From: Elysia marginata
Taxonomy: Eukaryota; Mollusca; Gastropoda; Plakobranchidae
NCBI GenBank assembly: GCA_019649035.1
Contig: BMAT01003775.1
Location: forward strand, 346,960 to 377,650
Direction: 5' to 3'
DNA length: 30,691 nt
The position numbers were made by a program, and so were the translations under genes. The notes below the pieces were generated by a model. The model saw only the letters and a list, made by a program, of their open reading frames with translations. It did not search any database and was not told the DNA's origin. This document shows positions 11,732-25,507 of the stretch, one piece after another (position 1 is the first letter of the stretch; every line of letters begins with the position of its first letter).

Positions 11732-12132
11732 ATTATCTGAAATACATTTCAAAAGGAATAGAAAATCAGTCATCTCCATGTAGCTTGAATTAAGTAAATA
11801 TTCATTGGTTTAATTTATAATTTTGTATGGATTTGACTGAAACTTATGTGCAATAAAATAAAGGTGGAGGACAATTATATAAATGCCAGTTGGTTCACAA
11901 AAACTGGAAGAACTAAAATGGATTATGAGTAAGAAACAAAAAGGAGTAAAAAAGTGTTCATGCTTTGAAACTTGTGTCATGTCAAGTACAATATTATCTA
12001 TTATTGGTTTAATTCTCAAAAATAGATGTAAAACAAGATAATTAGAAAATATTTTTAATTAAAAACACTCCTAAAGTAATGCTTCTGTAATTTTGGAAAG
12101 TAATCTGCTTGTTAAAGTCAATCTTCAGGATC
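11732..12132 (-). other. Non-coding sequence after the stop of the FN3-thioredoxin gene
   Basis: AT-rich, most simply the proximal 3' UTR of the minus-strand gene. A 69-codon open frame at 11810-12019 has no domain or spliced partner. Confidence 0.4.
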
Positions 12133-12566
12133 TCAAACATAATGTAAAAGCTTTTTTGCACTGGCTGGCCGAGGCTTTACAGTATGCGATTGGTGCAGGT
12201 GCGGAGCCACACTTGCCTTATAGGGAGACCTTTCCAACATAGCCATCCCGCTCCCTGATGCAGAATACGGCCGCTTATTTACACTGATACTGTGACGTTT
12301 GCGGCGTTGGCGTGTGGGGCTCGGTGACCTTTGTAGTGGGTGTCTAGCACGGGTAGGGGTGGCATGTGCTGGAATCACGCCGCCTATGCGACTCATGAAT
12401 ACACGTTCAGTTCCACCAACGTTGTCTGTGTAGCCTCCAACACTTGCGTACTTGAGGTCAGGCCGTGACCCTTGAGGGTCAGAGGTGCTGTCAGGGGAAG
12501 AGGGACGGGGAGCTGAAACAGCGTTACGAGCATTGGAGCCTCTTGCTGCTTGGGGAAGTTGCAATC
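12133..12566 (-). CDS. FN3-thioredoxin gene, terminal coding exon: basic Ser/Arg/Pro tail
   Basis: Residues 1339-1482 and TGA (12135-12133). Probably disordered: rich in Ser, Pro, Arg, with the basic run RQRRKRHS, a KRPYSASGSG segment and the end PRPASAKKLLHYV. Acceptor CAACAG precedes 12566; phase 2 joins the preceding ATG-A. It is clearly richer in G+C than its surroundings. Confidence 0.9.
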
Positions 12567-15500
12567 CTGTTGAGAAAAAAAATAAAATTAACATGTTGGA
12601 TGTGCTGAATATCACACTGATAAAGATATTAAGACTGCACTTTTCCTATACACTGTAGGTAAATAGTGCATGGGGCAGGCAAAAGAAACTATTTTCATAG
12701 TTCTATGCTAAATTTATTAATCATTTTCCTTGGTTTTTTTCATTTTAGTTTTAAAAATTACTTTTTAAAGTCTTCTGCTACAAAATAACCTTTAGCAACA
12801 TTAAGAAAGAGAAGAGCACATAGCCTCAGCGCAAAAGAAAAATTACACTAATTATCTGCTTTTAAATTGTGTTTGCTTCTCAAAAAATGTCTTTGAAATT
12901 TAAAAAAACCAAATCATTTGAAATACTGTGAACATTTAATAAAATCAACAACTTAGGACTAAAAGAGTACATGTATTGACAACTTGAAGCAATAGCTGGC
13001 TTAGTGAAAATATTTTAAAAAGTTAAGGAAAAAACGGGACTGCCACAATGAATTGGTCAGAAGCCAGAGTCCAGAGTTTCTTTTTTGAGATATTTATTTT
13101 AAGCATGGACCAGTTTACTTTAATAATTTTTCCTTTGCATTTTCAATACAAAATTTACCTCTTTAGTATTTGCATTAAGTTTCGCTAGCTACCCTTACTG
13201 TTTAAGTTTTTTTTTCTACATGCAAGATAATGCATAATATTTCTGCCACATAGGTCTTTTTTGCTTGTGTTGAATTAAATCTTGTATTTTTGATTTTACC
13301 CAGTACTTATTGCAAAAAAAAGCTTCTAGGGATGGACTGCTACTTATAGCAAAGCTTTAATTAGAATGCCTGTATTAGAGAAATTTGAAACTGTATCTAC
13401 AGTCTTCTCCTCTCCTTCCCCCCTCCCCCTCAAAAAAGAAAAAAAGCAATGTTTGCGTTTATCTTGTGCATGTTTAATTGCATACTGGTACTACTGTAGT
13501 AATATGTGTTCCTTTCCACCTAAACATTTTTGGTAACACTACTCACTCATGGCATCCTCATCTACTGTGGTATCGCTCTTGCATATATCGCAGTTAAACA
13601 CCGGACATGGCTGACGCATCACTTCACTCAGAGTGTGTCTCATGAACGCATCAAAAGATGCATAGTCAAACACACAGTAGCGGCCATGCCATGCAATGTG
13701 GCCTGAAAGTTGAACAACAAAACATTAAGTCATATGTGTCTGTAACCTAAAACCCAAAATTTAAGTATAAAGGAACAAAACTCCAAGGAGTTGACAGATT
13801 TTTGTCTTAAGGAAGACACAAGAAACCATGTACATGAATACAGTCCATCTCAAAGCACTAATTAACTTTGAATTGCCCAAAATTTGAACCAGTATCAGAT
13901 AAGAGACATCTAGTCGGTTAAATGAATATAGTGCGGTCTAATAATTTAACATGTAAACAAAATGTCTAGGCTGAAGTTACATGTATTTGCTTCTGCCTGT
14001 CTGCATGAAGACATCTGAACAGACTGTTAGTTTGTATTCAGCTTTAATTTCCATCACTAAATTTCTCTCTCTTCTTTTTACCACTCTTTGCCTGCCTCTC
14101 TCTCTGTGTCTCTAAGAACAGCACTATCTGTTTACAGTTTTATACCTATCACCTACCATCTGGGTGAATGAAGAGGAAGGTGGGGACGCCAGCAATACCA
14201 AGCAGCTCAGTCAGATCCATGTATTTCTCCCGAGCTGACTCATGTTCAATTTTATAACCTATTAGAATATTCAACAGTAAAAAGAAATAGTATTTAAAAT
14301 TTAATGGGGAAATCTAACACCTATTTACAACTAGGAAAGTACAAAACTCAAGGTGATGGAAAAAAAAACCAACAATAAATACAGCAACAATGAATAAAAA
14401 ACCCACTGGGCTTTTCATATAAATTTGTATATACATGCACATATATATATATATATATAGAAACAGTGGAATTCCTGTTTAAAGACCTGGAAATATGTTG
14501 GCAAAAAGAGGTCCTATAAGATGGGGGGTGGGGCTCTTACTTCATGGGTTTAAATTACATTACCATATGAGCCGACATCCTCAAAATTAAAGTCACATAA
14601 GGAGGGAGGGGCGGTCTTTATAGAGGGGCTCTACTGTACATTTTTTTTCCATTGTTGGATAAAAATTATAATTAAAACTATTTATCGCTGCACATTGCTT
14701 TTGTGCATTTCTAAACCTGCCTCTAACTGAACAATTAACTTTATTAAGTTTGCAAAATGAAGTTTAAATAAGCAACCATAGTAATCATGAGATCTATACA
14801 GAGGAAACCTCATAATTCGAATCACTTGGGAATACAGTAAAAACGTCAAATTAGGAGGATTTGAAATATACTCAAAGGATCTGGTTTGTTTACAAAGCCA
14901 CTTCTCAGTTCTATAGCAACTTCCTCTCTCAATCCCCACCCTTGCATATATAAAAACAAACTTAGTCCATGAGTTTTGGGATGGCAAATTTGTGCATTGA
15001 GTGTTTACTTGAAAAGTTTCATGCTTCTTAGAAATAAAACTGCCAAGGATTAGAAGGAAAACTTTCTGTAGACTTCAATAATATAAACTTTGAATTAAGA
15101 GCATTGAACTTAATGAACTTAAAATTATGAGTTTAAATCTAAAAATGCCAAGGAGGAAAATGAAACCCGGCAACTTCGAATCATATGAAATTTGGATTAT
15201 CAGACTTCAAATTGGGAGGTTTCCACTGTATTTTGTTTAGTACATTAAGGTTCCATTTTTTTAAAATAATACACAGTATGAAAATCTCAGTGTACCTGAG
15301 TTGGTTCTGTTGATACTGTTCAAAGTTTCATAAACATTAGAGGCACACTCTGATGTCACATGCCACACAACACGGTCCTCGCGCCAGCTATTACTTGTGA
15401 TTGCGTGGGCCAGGGATTTGCGGCTGTCTGTCGAGGAGCCAGATTGGCCACAAGTCACAGCCATGTAGGTCATCTGTGTAAACAGGTGGAGAGAAGTTTG

Positions 15501-18500
15501 TCTGTGTAGCTCATCATGCCGTAAAAATTATGGAACAAAAGCATAAAAACATGCAAGGAGTGAGAAGAGACAATGTGCAGAAAACAAAGCAAAAAAAAAA
15601 TTCAGTTTATTCGGTTCATGCGGCAAATTCAATCTATCTAGGAAGAATGTAATCAACTTTCATACAACAATTCATTTTCAATATGATGTAACGGTAGGTG
15701 AATGCTTTGGAAAATTTGCTTGATATATATTTTGAAGCCTCTGAAAATACTGGAGATAAGATTTTTTAAAAAGCTGTAGTAAAATGTATTTACTAAGGAA
15801 AAAAAAGAAGTGAAGTGGTACTCATTCCAAGCTAGCCTTTGTTAGACACCCAAGAAAAAGGTAAGTTGTGCTGAAATGCCAGTTTTTGTCTATTTGAACA
15901 GGATTGAGGCCTTTAACTACTGTAGGAAAAAAAGATGCAAAGTTCGGTAATGGAGTGCGGTTCTTCCAGTTGAGCAATATACTGAGTAAATTTTAGAATG
16001 CTGAAGTGATGAATCACATATCACACTTCTGATTAGACAATGGATCATATAGGCCTTAGGTCTATAATTTATCAAATAAACTTGAGTTCACTCGCAGCAG
16101 GAGGAGAAAAAAAAAACCTTGAAAAATTTTTAAAGAATAGCTCAAGAGTTATTAAATGAGTAATGTAAGATAAGCACCAACATCTGATTCAAATCAATTT
16201 TTTTTAGATAAATAAGCATTAAACATGACATTCCTTTCATGTAAACCTGGTAATCTTAAAACAAAGGTCAATGGTGTCTGAACATCGCAAACAGATATGT
16301 AGATTTATTACTCCCACCTCTTTGGTATTGTCTTTGGCAAAGCGAACAAAATGATCCATCATTTTCTGGGATGAAAGACACCATGGAGTCCAGAAAAGCA
16401 TGACGGTTGGGCAGCGGGCACTGTGGTTTGCCATAAGAGGCTTGTATTCCCCGTCAAAGATGTCCAGTAAGCTACAAGAAGGAGGGGGAACTTGCTTGTA
16501 CAGCAGGCCTTGATTGGCCAGCTTCTTGGCAACTTGTCGTTCATATGAGATGGAGTCCTGGTATTTGCAGCAGCCGTAAGATGGGTATCTGGGGAAAAGA
16601 GGTTGCTATAATAGTAGACACAAAATTGTTTTCTTAAACTAAGGTTTTATTACATCTATCTACCTATGGAAAAGTTTATATGAACTTTTGAATCACGCTT
16701 TGTATTTTATTTGTACCACAAGAAGTGATAGGCCTACTCTTGAAAGCTTAATCAGTTAATGATATTTTTTTCTAAGAACATTTTGTTAAAATGAACATTT
16801 TTTTCTGTTCATAAAAGCATAAAATCATTTTTGAGAGCACAGGACCTAAGATTTGAGTGACAGGAAAAAAAAGTATGAAACACATTGTTTTGCGCAGGGT
16901 CTAAGTTTTTTTGTTTCCTGTGAAAAACATAACAAGGAAAGTTATTAGTTATTATTAATGGTATCAACATCAATAACCTCAACCTATCTTCTCCTCTTTA
17001 TCTTTTTATTTTATTGGTTGGTATTCTTATATTGATATATCAACATTATATCCATCTCTGAAAGCATTTAAGCGGATTACATTGTACACTTATATGTTTG
17101 TATTTACTCACTTGACGTCTTTACTATGAATAGCATGATAACAATAGAAGCTGAATGGTTTGAAAGGCATGGAGAGAACTTCAACAATGTTGGATTCAGG
17201 GCTGGTGCCCTGTGGTTTCTCGCTAGATGACACCATGGATAGGCGATACATTGGCTGCTCCAGACCAAGCTGCTCATGGAGAAATGAAAATTGAAAAAGT
17301 TGGTAGGCAAGTGACATTAATTTATTGAATCTACAAAACACCTCAATATAACCATTTTCCAAAGAATTTAAAAGATGCATGTAACATTCTGTATCCTATA
17401 TAAATACTTGTATGTCAGTGTTATACGACAAGAATTTAAGAACATTTTACAAGGTTGTAAATAAATAGTTTTTTATTTAGCACCACTCTTTGCAATTTAT
17501 GTGCTTTTGCAAAACTTACTTTTCTTGTCAACTTTAATGACAGCCCATATTATAGCCAAATAACAATTTTTTTTTGGCCAAAAAATGAAGACATGATAAA
17601 TAAACTTTATATAAAATCTTTCAAGAGCAGGCTTTTAACTACATAAGGATTTTTAACAAGTTTGAGCCTTAAAAACTTTACCAATACAGTTTTTAAATTC
17701 CATTTAAGTCTAATGAGATCTCCAGGCTCTCCATGTCTACCTGTACTCGAACTGTCCTCACTCCAGCATGCATTGGACTGCCATACTGTTTACCATCCAC
17801 CAGGACTTTGTATCCTGACAGTTGTAGGTCAGGGTTAGACTGTGGGCATTGCCAAGACAAGTGAGCTGTCAGCTGGCCAGTATAATTCTCCAGGGCATTG
17901 AAACATTCCTCCAGGAGTTCCTCTATGCGAGTCAGAGAGTGGGCACCAAACACGACATCCTGATAAGCAGAAACGTGAACATTCAAATTAGACTAGATAG
18001 TTTTTTTAATGGTTTTTTATTGATTCTTTTCAATGTATGACTTTATATAATATGTCCCCCCAAAAAAAATCCTTAAAAAACATTTAAAATTAAACACAAA
18101 ACAAACAAGCTACGACAATTTTTATTCATACTCTTGTTCTTCATAAAACATATAAAAATCTTATTCTATTATTGTAAAAGCACAATAACTTTATGTGACT
18201 ATAAGGCCAAGCCTACCTAAAGAGGCGGATATTCTTTTGAATAATTCTTCAACATTGCAGTAGTTTACTCCAAAGTTTTAAAAAAATAATATAAAAAGAT
18301 AGCATTGATCAACAGGCAATGAATTTCTAGTAAAAACAGATTTTCAGACAGAAACAGATCAGTAGAACTTACAGTTTAAAAGAGACTAAACTAAGCCAAA
18401 GAGAAAAACAACTAACCTCATTCTTTTCTGCCCTCAAGGGATGTGACAAGGCTCCTATTCTTTTTAATTTGTGTCCCACCTGTCTAATCAGCCTGTGGAA

Positions 18501-21500
18501 AAGACAATATGAAATTGTCTCTTTCTTTTTTATGTCTTAAGCGATAGGTGTAAGCAATGTGAATATTTTTACAACTTACTTCAGATGACTTAGCTTTTTG
18601 AAAATAGGCCCTCCTAACTTCACTTCAATGCAGACACAAATCATTGTCCTTTTTCGACAGGGTAAGGGCAGGAATTTTGTAAAATTTTCATAAACATCTT
18701 TGAATATACATGTAATTTGATTATTGCATATATCTTACTTTTTCAAATCGATAAAAATGTTCTACAAATGATAATATTAATTTTGTCCTCAACTTTCAGC
18801 TTTGACTTTATGATGAGTCATAACGCATTGATTACAATATCAATGCTCCGAAAAAAATAATAAACCTGATAAACAAAGCATGACGATTTTTTGCTAGATA
18901 AAAAATAGGACTTATGATTATTTCATGAAAAAGCTCTTATTTCAGAACTTCTATTCTCTTTTTCATTTCATATTTTTTCATTTTCTGTTAAAATTCGACG
19001 AGTCGCAATAGGTCTCTTAAAAGGATGAAATGATGGACCAAGCATTCATTTGTTATGGAGCATGTTCAGCAAGACAGTACAAACCAACCTGTCTCTCTTG
19101 TTAACAAGGTCACAGGTAAACTTTTCTATTTGTCTTCTTTCCTCAAGCCCCACAAGTGTCACAGTAACTTGAGGTGGATCTGGACAAAGTGCTGGCTGCA
19201 TGCGCATTGACTCTGACCGGATGACACTGTCAGTGCCATAAAGCTGCAATGCATGCAAAAAACCATTGTTCCTCTCAACGTTTGGCTTATTTTGTAATGA
19301 CTTGATGTGATCATGAATATTTTGTATATGATGTTGGCCTACAGATTAATGATCCTTAGATGACTTTAACAGGTGTCTGTTTGGAAGTCTATGATGAAAA
19401 CATTTTTGGGAGACACTATTAAAGCACATTACTCACAAAGATGATATAACTAAAATTATTTTTATCCTTGGGATAGAATTAAAGCACCCTGTTAATATAT
19501 ATGATATTAGAAAAATTATTCTTTCAGTACCAGTGCAAAAAGCTGCAACATTATGATCTAAATAAGATAAATAATAAAAAAAAACCCTAACTGCACATTA
19601 AATGTATTCATCTTGAAATAGTTTGGAATATTTTGCATATTTCTTTCTTATCTTCTGAGCATACTCCATAGTATGCTTTGTCTTTTAAAAAAAATAAAGA
19701 TGCAAAGCAATAGGAGTCTTACATGTATTTCAAGGTAAACTGAATAGCTGCCTTTCTTTAGATTTTTGAATTCGCCTTCTCTAGATTCCGGGTGGATGGG
19801 ACCAATGCTCTGAACCAGTTTCTCTGTTCCCTCTTCTATGCAGCATAGCTAAAGGAAGGATAAAAAAGTTTAAAATTGATCAAAAGATGTAAAAAAGATA
19901 TAATATTACCACAGTATAATTCAACCATATTATGTACATTGGTTGAAACTGATAAATGTTATAACCTACATCAACCTCTTAAGCATATATTACAAAGAGT
20001 TCATACATTTGTGCAGGTTCACAATCACTGCCATCTTTTTTTTTCTCCAAAAGTACAAACATACACCATCACTCTAATCCTCTCTGCCCAAGGCTCAAAA
20101 TCCAACAAGGTTGCAATGGAAAAAAAGCATCTTTAACCGGAATTTGTCAGATGTGCTTTTATTGGCATTGTTAGACACTCAATTATCCTTTATTGATGCC
20201 TCTGCATAATATTTCAATTCTCCAAACACATCTTTTTTACAGCTCCCATTGTTTTCTTCTTGAACGTTATATCATCATAAACATATTTTTTTTCTTGCTT
20301 TTATCCTCCTAAGTCTTTTTGCATCCCATCTCCCTTTTATTTCTTGTTTAGAGGTCATTACTATAACTTTGTTCTATTGAGATTTCACTCTCTGACTCCC
20401 CTCTCTCTCTTTCTCCTACACACTTTAGCCAAACTCCTTACCATGTAGTGTTTGATCTTGAGACCCTCGGTGAGATACGGCTGATCCCAGCTAACCTTGA
20501 GTGTAGAGCTGCTAACACTGGGCAACCGTTTGATGGCAGGTGCTTTAGAGCCAGGCCATGTGACAACCAGTGCTTCAGATGGCTTGCTGTTTAGGTGGTC
20601 TCCAGCAGTCAAAGCCTAGTTAAGAAATATAAACACATTATTTTTTTATTTATCCACATTTAGCCTTAAAAATATTGTCTGATTTTAGTCTTGCGATTGC
20701 CAAAGTTTAACTCAATGTTTTTATTGAACCCAATACATCTAAAACATAAAAATTTTCCTTGAGAAATGGCACATTCAACAGTTCTTTCTTTTAGGAGGCT
20801 ATCTTATTCTTATTGCTTTTTATTCCATTTAACATTAAGTTTTCAATATTGTAAAGCCTGTCTTGAGATGTTCCATCTTACCTGAACTTGGAAAGCGTAT
20901 TCGTGGCACCACTTGCCCTGTGTGTAGGTGTAACTCAGCTGATCTGCAGCCAGCACAGCCTCAATGATACCATTCACGTAAACCTTGTAGCCTGTGACCA
21001 GAGCATCACCGTATGTTGTGGGCTTATCCCACTGAATGGCAATGTAGCGGAAGTTACATGCCCTGTAAAAAAACAACATGCAAAAATGTTATTGTGTGTT
21101 TACTATTCGTGAAATGTAGGCCTGTATTCAAGGAAAAAAAATTGTTACAATATCTACAGCTTGGAAAGGTTTACAAATTAGTTCCTTTATTAAGGATAAT
21201 GATAATGATCACCGAAATGACAAATTTTTTTGAGTATTTTCTGATAAAATGTAATGACAATTACAAAGCATAAAAACAAGATGGAGGCTTCTTTTGTAGC
21301 AGATTGAAGTCTTAGCTCTTTGAAATGAATAAAAAGTTAAAATGAAAAAATAATTTACAAACTCCTCACCGAACTGAGAGTTTTGGTGCATCTGGAGGAG
21401 CAGATGTTTGCACTGTAAGTTGTCTGCTCTTGTCCAGAATCTGATTGTTAACATTACAAGCAACAATGCGCACAAAGTGGGTTGTTCCAGCCAGGCACTT

Positions 21501-24500
21501 GTTGATGACACAGTTACTGTCCTTATTGGATAACTTCACTTCTCGTTGCTGTAAAATGTGACAAGTCCATATGAAGATCATTGTCAAAGCTATTCATGAT
21601 AAATTCAGTTTTTTATTCTATCCAAGGGAAAAGGTAGTCTATATTAGAATTTTTTCACACAAAAACTTTTTTGCAATTAAAAAGATTAGTTATAGATAAA
21701 AACAATATATTTTAAGATCGGTTCAAATGAGTCGGAGGTTGAAAGTTTTAATTTGAGAAAACATCTTCTGAAAAAAGGCCTATATTTTCTCCTCTTTTTC
21801 TTTATGTTTTAAATCAAATATCTTTCCAACAAATTTTTTTAACTTCATACAATTTCGATGTTTAGAAGCTAAGAAAAATGCACTGATTCAAAATACTAAT
21901 CCTTGAAATGGGAAAATGGGTTAGAAGTAAAAAAATTCTTTTGTTTGGAAAACGGCTTTTGAAGATTTATTTTGTATTCCTTTTCTCTATAGTTTAAGTC
22001 AACAAGAGTTTAAATACCTTTTCTCAAAATATTGATAATTTTATGAAATTTTTAAAGTTTGGAAGCTTAGTAAAAATGCCTTGTTCAAAACAGCAATGCC
22101 TTGAACATTAAAATTGTAATATCCAAATTATTCACCATGGATGCAAGACATACTATTAGATGATGGCAATTACAGTACTTTATGAGTTGAATATTAAAGT
22201 TGACCTTCCATGAACATAAACAATAGGCTAAAGTAACTTATTAAAACCCACCTCTGGCTGGGCCACACTGCTCCATTGTACGCGGTAGAAAGAAACTTCC
22301 TCTGTCTCACTGAAGCGACTCCAGTCCAGGTGTATTCCATTCTCAGTCACCTTAGATACTGTAACAGGAATACCTACATCATCTACTATGGAATCCTCTG
22401 CTAAGGCATCTTGGGTATGACCAGTCCCTGATGGACATACGACCAAAGTGTTCGACTTGTGGGAGTCGCTGTGGTCAGGATGATCGCTCAGAGCGACAAC
22501 ATTCACTCGATAAGTTCTGTGGTCATGATCCAAGACATACAACGGTTGTAAAATGAACGTGGAGATAACTTTAAAAGTAAGGAAGAACAAAATTAACTGG
22601 AAAAGAAAACATAGGCCTATCTGAGAGAGAGGCTGCTTGCCTGTATATTTAAGTAGTAATTGCCCAGTGAAAGTGAAGGATCAAGAGTAATGAGAGGGAA
22701 AGAGTGGGTGAGAAAATTTTTTGTATTTTGTGATAAATTTTCAACTACTGTTCTATACAATAGTTAAAAGTAAATCCTCAAATTGAAAGCTTGAAATAAA
22801 TAAGAAAGCACTAGAAACTTATATATTGGATAAAGATAACAATACATAAGTGGTATTTGAACATGGAATAGTTAAGCTGAAAGGGAAAATCTTGTCATGT
22901 AAACAGAAAAGATTATTTCTGTGTAGCTAAAGTAGAACCCCTCCCAAAAAGATATAAGGCAGCAATGAACTTACCTGTGAGGTCGACATGGAATAGTGGC
23001 TTTGTTGTATGAAGCATTGAGTTCATTGCCTGCCTTCTTATCATTGAGGTAAACCTACAAAAAACAAAGTATATAAATAAAAATATTGATGGTTTGTGAC
23101 AAATTTAAATATTAGTGCGGTAATGTAAGGTACTGCAAAAAAGCAATGTTCTCATACTACAATGTCAAACTAAAACAAAACACTTTTGAACTATATATAT
23201 TGGACTGAAGTTCTGTTTTTTTCACTCCTAAGTGGTAAACTATTACTTGTATCTAATGTCATACCTAACATCGCCAACAGTTTTGATGCAATGTCACTAA
23301 AAGGTTTACATACCTGATACTCTACATTAACTAAAAAAAAATAAAAATCTTTATAAACACAAATGTTATGAAAAAAAAGCTTATAGTTAAGAACTCCTTA
23401 ACAAATTCTTACCTGGTATCCTTTCACCTTGACTCCTCCAAAAAGCCTGGGCTCTCCCCACTCGATGCAGAATTCATCAATGTCCACAGAGCGCAGGAAA
23501 ATCTCCGGAGAGTCAGGTGGACCAGGCACCATGATCATCACCTCTTGGGCATTCTGTGCCAGCACATCAGTGTAGTAAGCTGGTTCTACCTTCATGTGGT
23601 ACACGGTCCTGGCGAAAATATCAAGAAGAAACAGTCAAGGATGATCCTTTCATTCACAAAGAAAAAAAAAGGACAGGTACCTATATTTTATAAAGAGAAT
23701 ATAACTTATATGTCTCTCCCAATATCATTTGAACATGCTTTGGGGCATACAACAAAGACATTTTTGTTTTAGTACAATCCATGCCATATCTATTGTCTAA
23801 TACAGACTTTTCATTGATAAGAAGATGCAAATTTTTAATTTAAACACTTTACCATTGCCTCATGGCTTTTAAAGCTTATATTGTGTTCATAACTAATTCT
23901 AACTAAACACAAATGACAAATATAAACTTTTGAGTGCAAACGATTTTCATATTCACAATAACAATCTTTCCAATGACAAGATTAAACAAAACTTGTAGAA
24001 CTTTGTACTTCACAGTAAGTTTCAACACTTTTGAGGCTCAACTTGATAAAGGTATATAAATATACTCACTTGACTCTAGTTACTGGGATGGTACAGCGGC
24101 GCATCTCTGGCCCAACAAATTTGGTCTGTATGACTCTGTCATCCAGACAGTACCAGACAATGTTGAACTGCTTGACGAGACTTGTTTTGCCCTGCACGGT
24201 CCATGAAAGAGAGATGTCTCCAAAGGTTTTGTTGTCACCCCCACTGGATTGCGGCTCAAACTTTGCCTCAAGAGTCTTCAGGAAACCTTTTTGAGGGGGT
24301 TTAGGAGGAGGTTTATTTCAAAAGATGTTTTAAAACTGTGTCAAATATGGACTCTAACAAAGAGAAATTTTTGTTTAATAGACTTTTTCATTTCTTTATT
24401 GCAGTATGAATTTTTATTGGCAGGTTGGACTGTTTGTGCCATGTTGTATAAGTGTTGCACACATCAAAGAGCCTTTAAAAAGACTAAACTAAAAAGTCAT

Positions 24501-25471
24501 CATTTAATCATCTCACCATCCTGATCCTTTGGCAGAGCCACTTCCAAAGGGTCAGAGGGTGACTCATCCAAGTTGTCATCATCCTGGAGCAAGGCTGTGT
24601 AGTCAATCTCTTTACTTTCTACGCTCTTATAGTAGTTCTTGAACTGGTATTTACAGATAAAGGTAAATAAACAACATTTTTACAATCACCTGCACAGGCA
24701 ACTTGCTAAGTCGGTTGTCAACATTCAGTAAAGGCAACCAGTTGTAAGGAGTAATTAAAATTTGCACTAGCCTCCCTACAAATCAACGCTAGCTTGTGAT
24801 AAATGCAGTTACGTGTAGACAAAGATGGTAGGCGTTGTTCTATATTACCTTGAAGTACTGCACAAAGATAGACTACTGTTTTTGTGTGGTACAAGTAAAA
24901 ATAAGAACACCATTTTTCATCGTTATCTACATATACTGGCGTTAGCCAGTGTTTAAAGTGTGTTCTGCCTGATAGCCGTACACTCTCCTCTCTTGCTGAA
25001 GCTGTGTGTTGATGAAAACAATAATAGCTACAAAAAATTAGATTAAAAATGTAGAGCAATGGCGCACCGAAGACTTTATTGCATTAATTGAACACCTACA
25101 AATGAATTCACATAAATATTAACGTTATCAAAATTGGCACCTAAATGTGCGCACAATTGGCGGTGTTTATTTTATATAATATAATAGGAATTTTTGCTTG
25201 GTCTTATCAAACAATACCTTCTTTGCTGCAACCGCAAAACAAAACAGCATGCTTGAATAAGCACAAACAAGTTTTGCGCTTCAAAAACATCACATTAGTG
25301 TGTATAAAAGTATTAAAACACACTTCATTTATTCTATCTCTTCTTTAACATATATCTAAAAACATGTGAGTCATTTTTAGAATAATTTTCGATCATATCT
25401 CACAACTCCGCTGTTCACACTACAGGCTATTTCTCTCTCTCTGTGTCTCTCTCCCCCCCTCTCTCTCTCTT

Positions 25472-25507
<36 letters not shown>

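Noticed and set aside
11385..11783. Open frames on both strands spanning the run of N
   Set aside because: They exist only because N codons contain no stops; the flanking residues show no domain.
14682..14987. 101-codon minus-strand open frame
   Set aside because: It straddles a MITE boundary at 14799 and has no recognisable domain.
17693..17740. Extension of the exon past 17741 to a stop
   Set aside because: Reading on would end the protein after 16 more codons, whereas splicing at the GT at 17740 joins in phase to the next FN3-like and thioredoxin exons.
20888..21112. Plus-strand open frame
   Set aside because: It is antisense to FN3 domain 7 exon; no independent support.
22517..22590. 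Upstream extension of the FN3 5/6 exon with an in-frame Met
   Set aside because: Only the acceptor before 22516 joins in phase and keeps the FN3 tyrosine strand; the upstream part is AT-rich intron-like sequence.
24031..24294. Plus-strand 87-codon open frame
   Set aside because: It is antisense to a well-supported FN3 exon (24070-24286).
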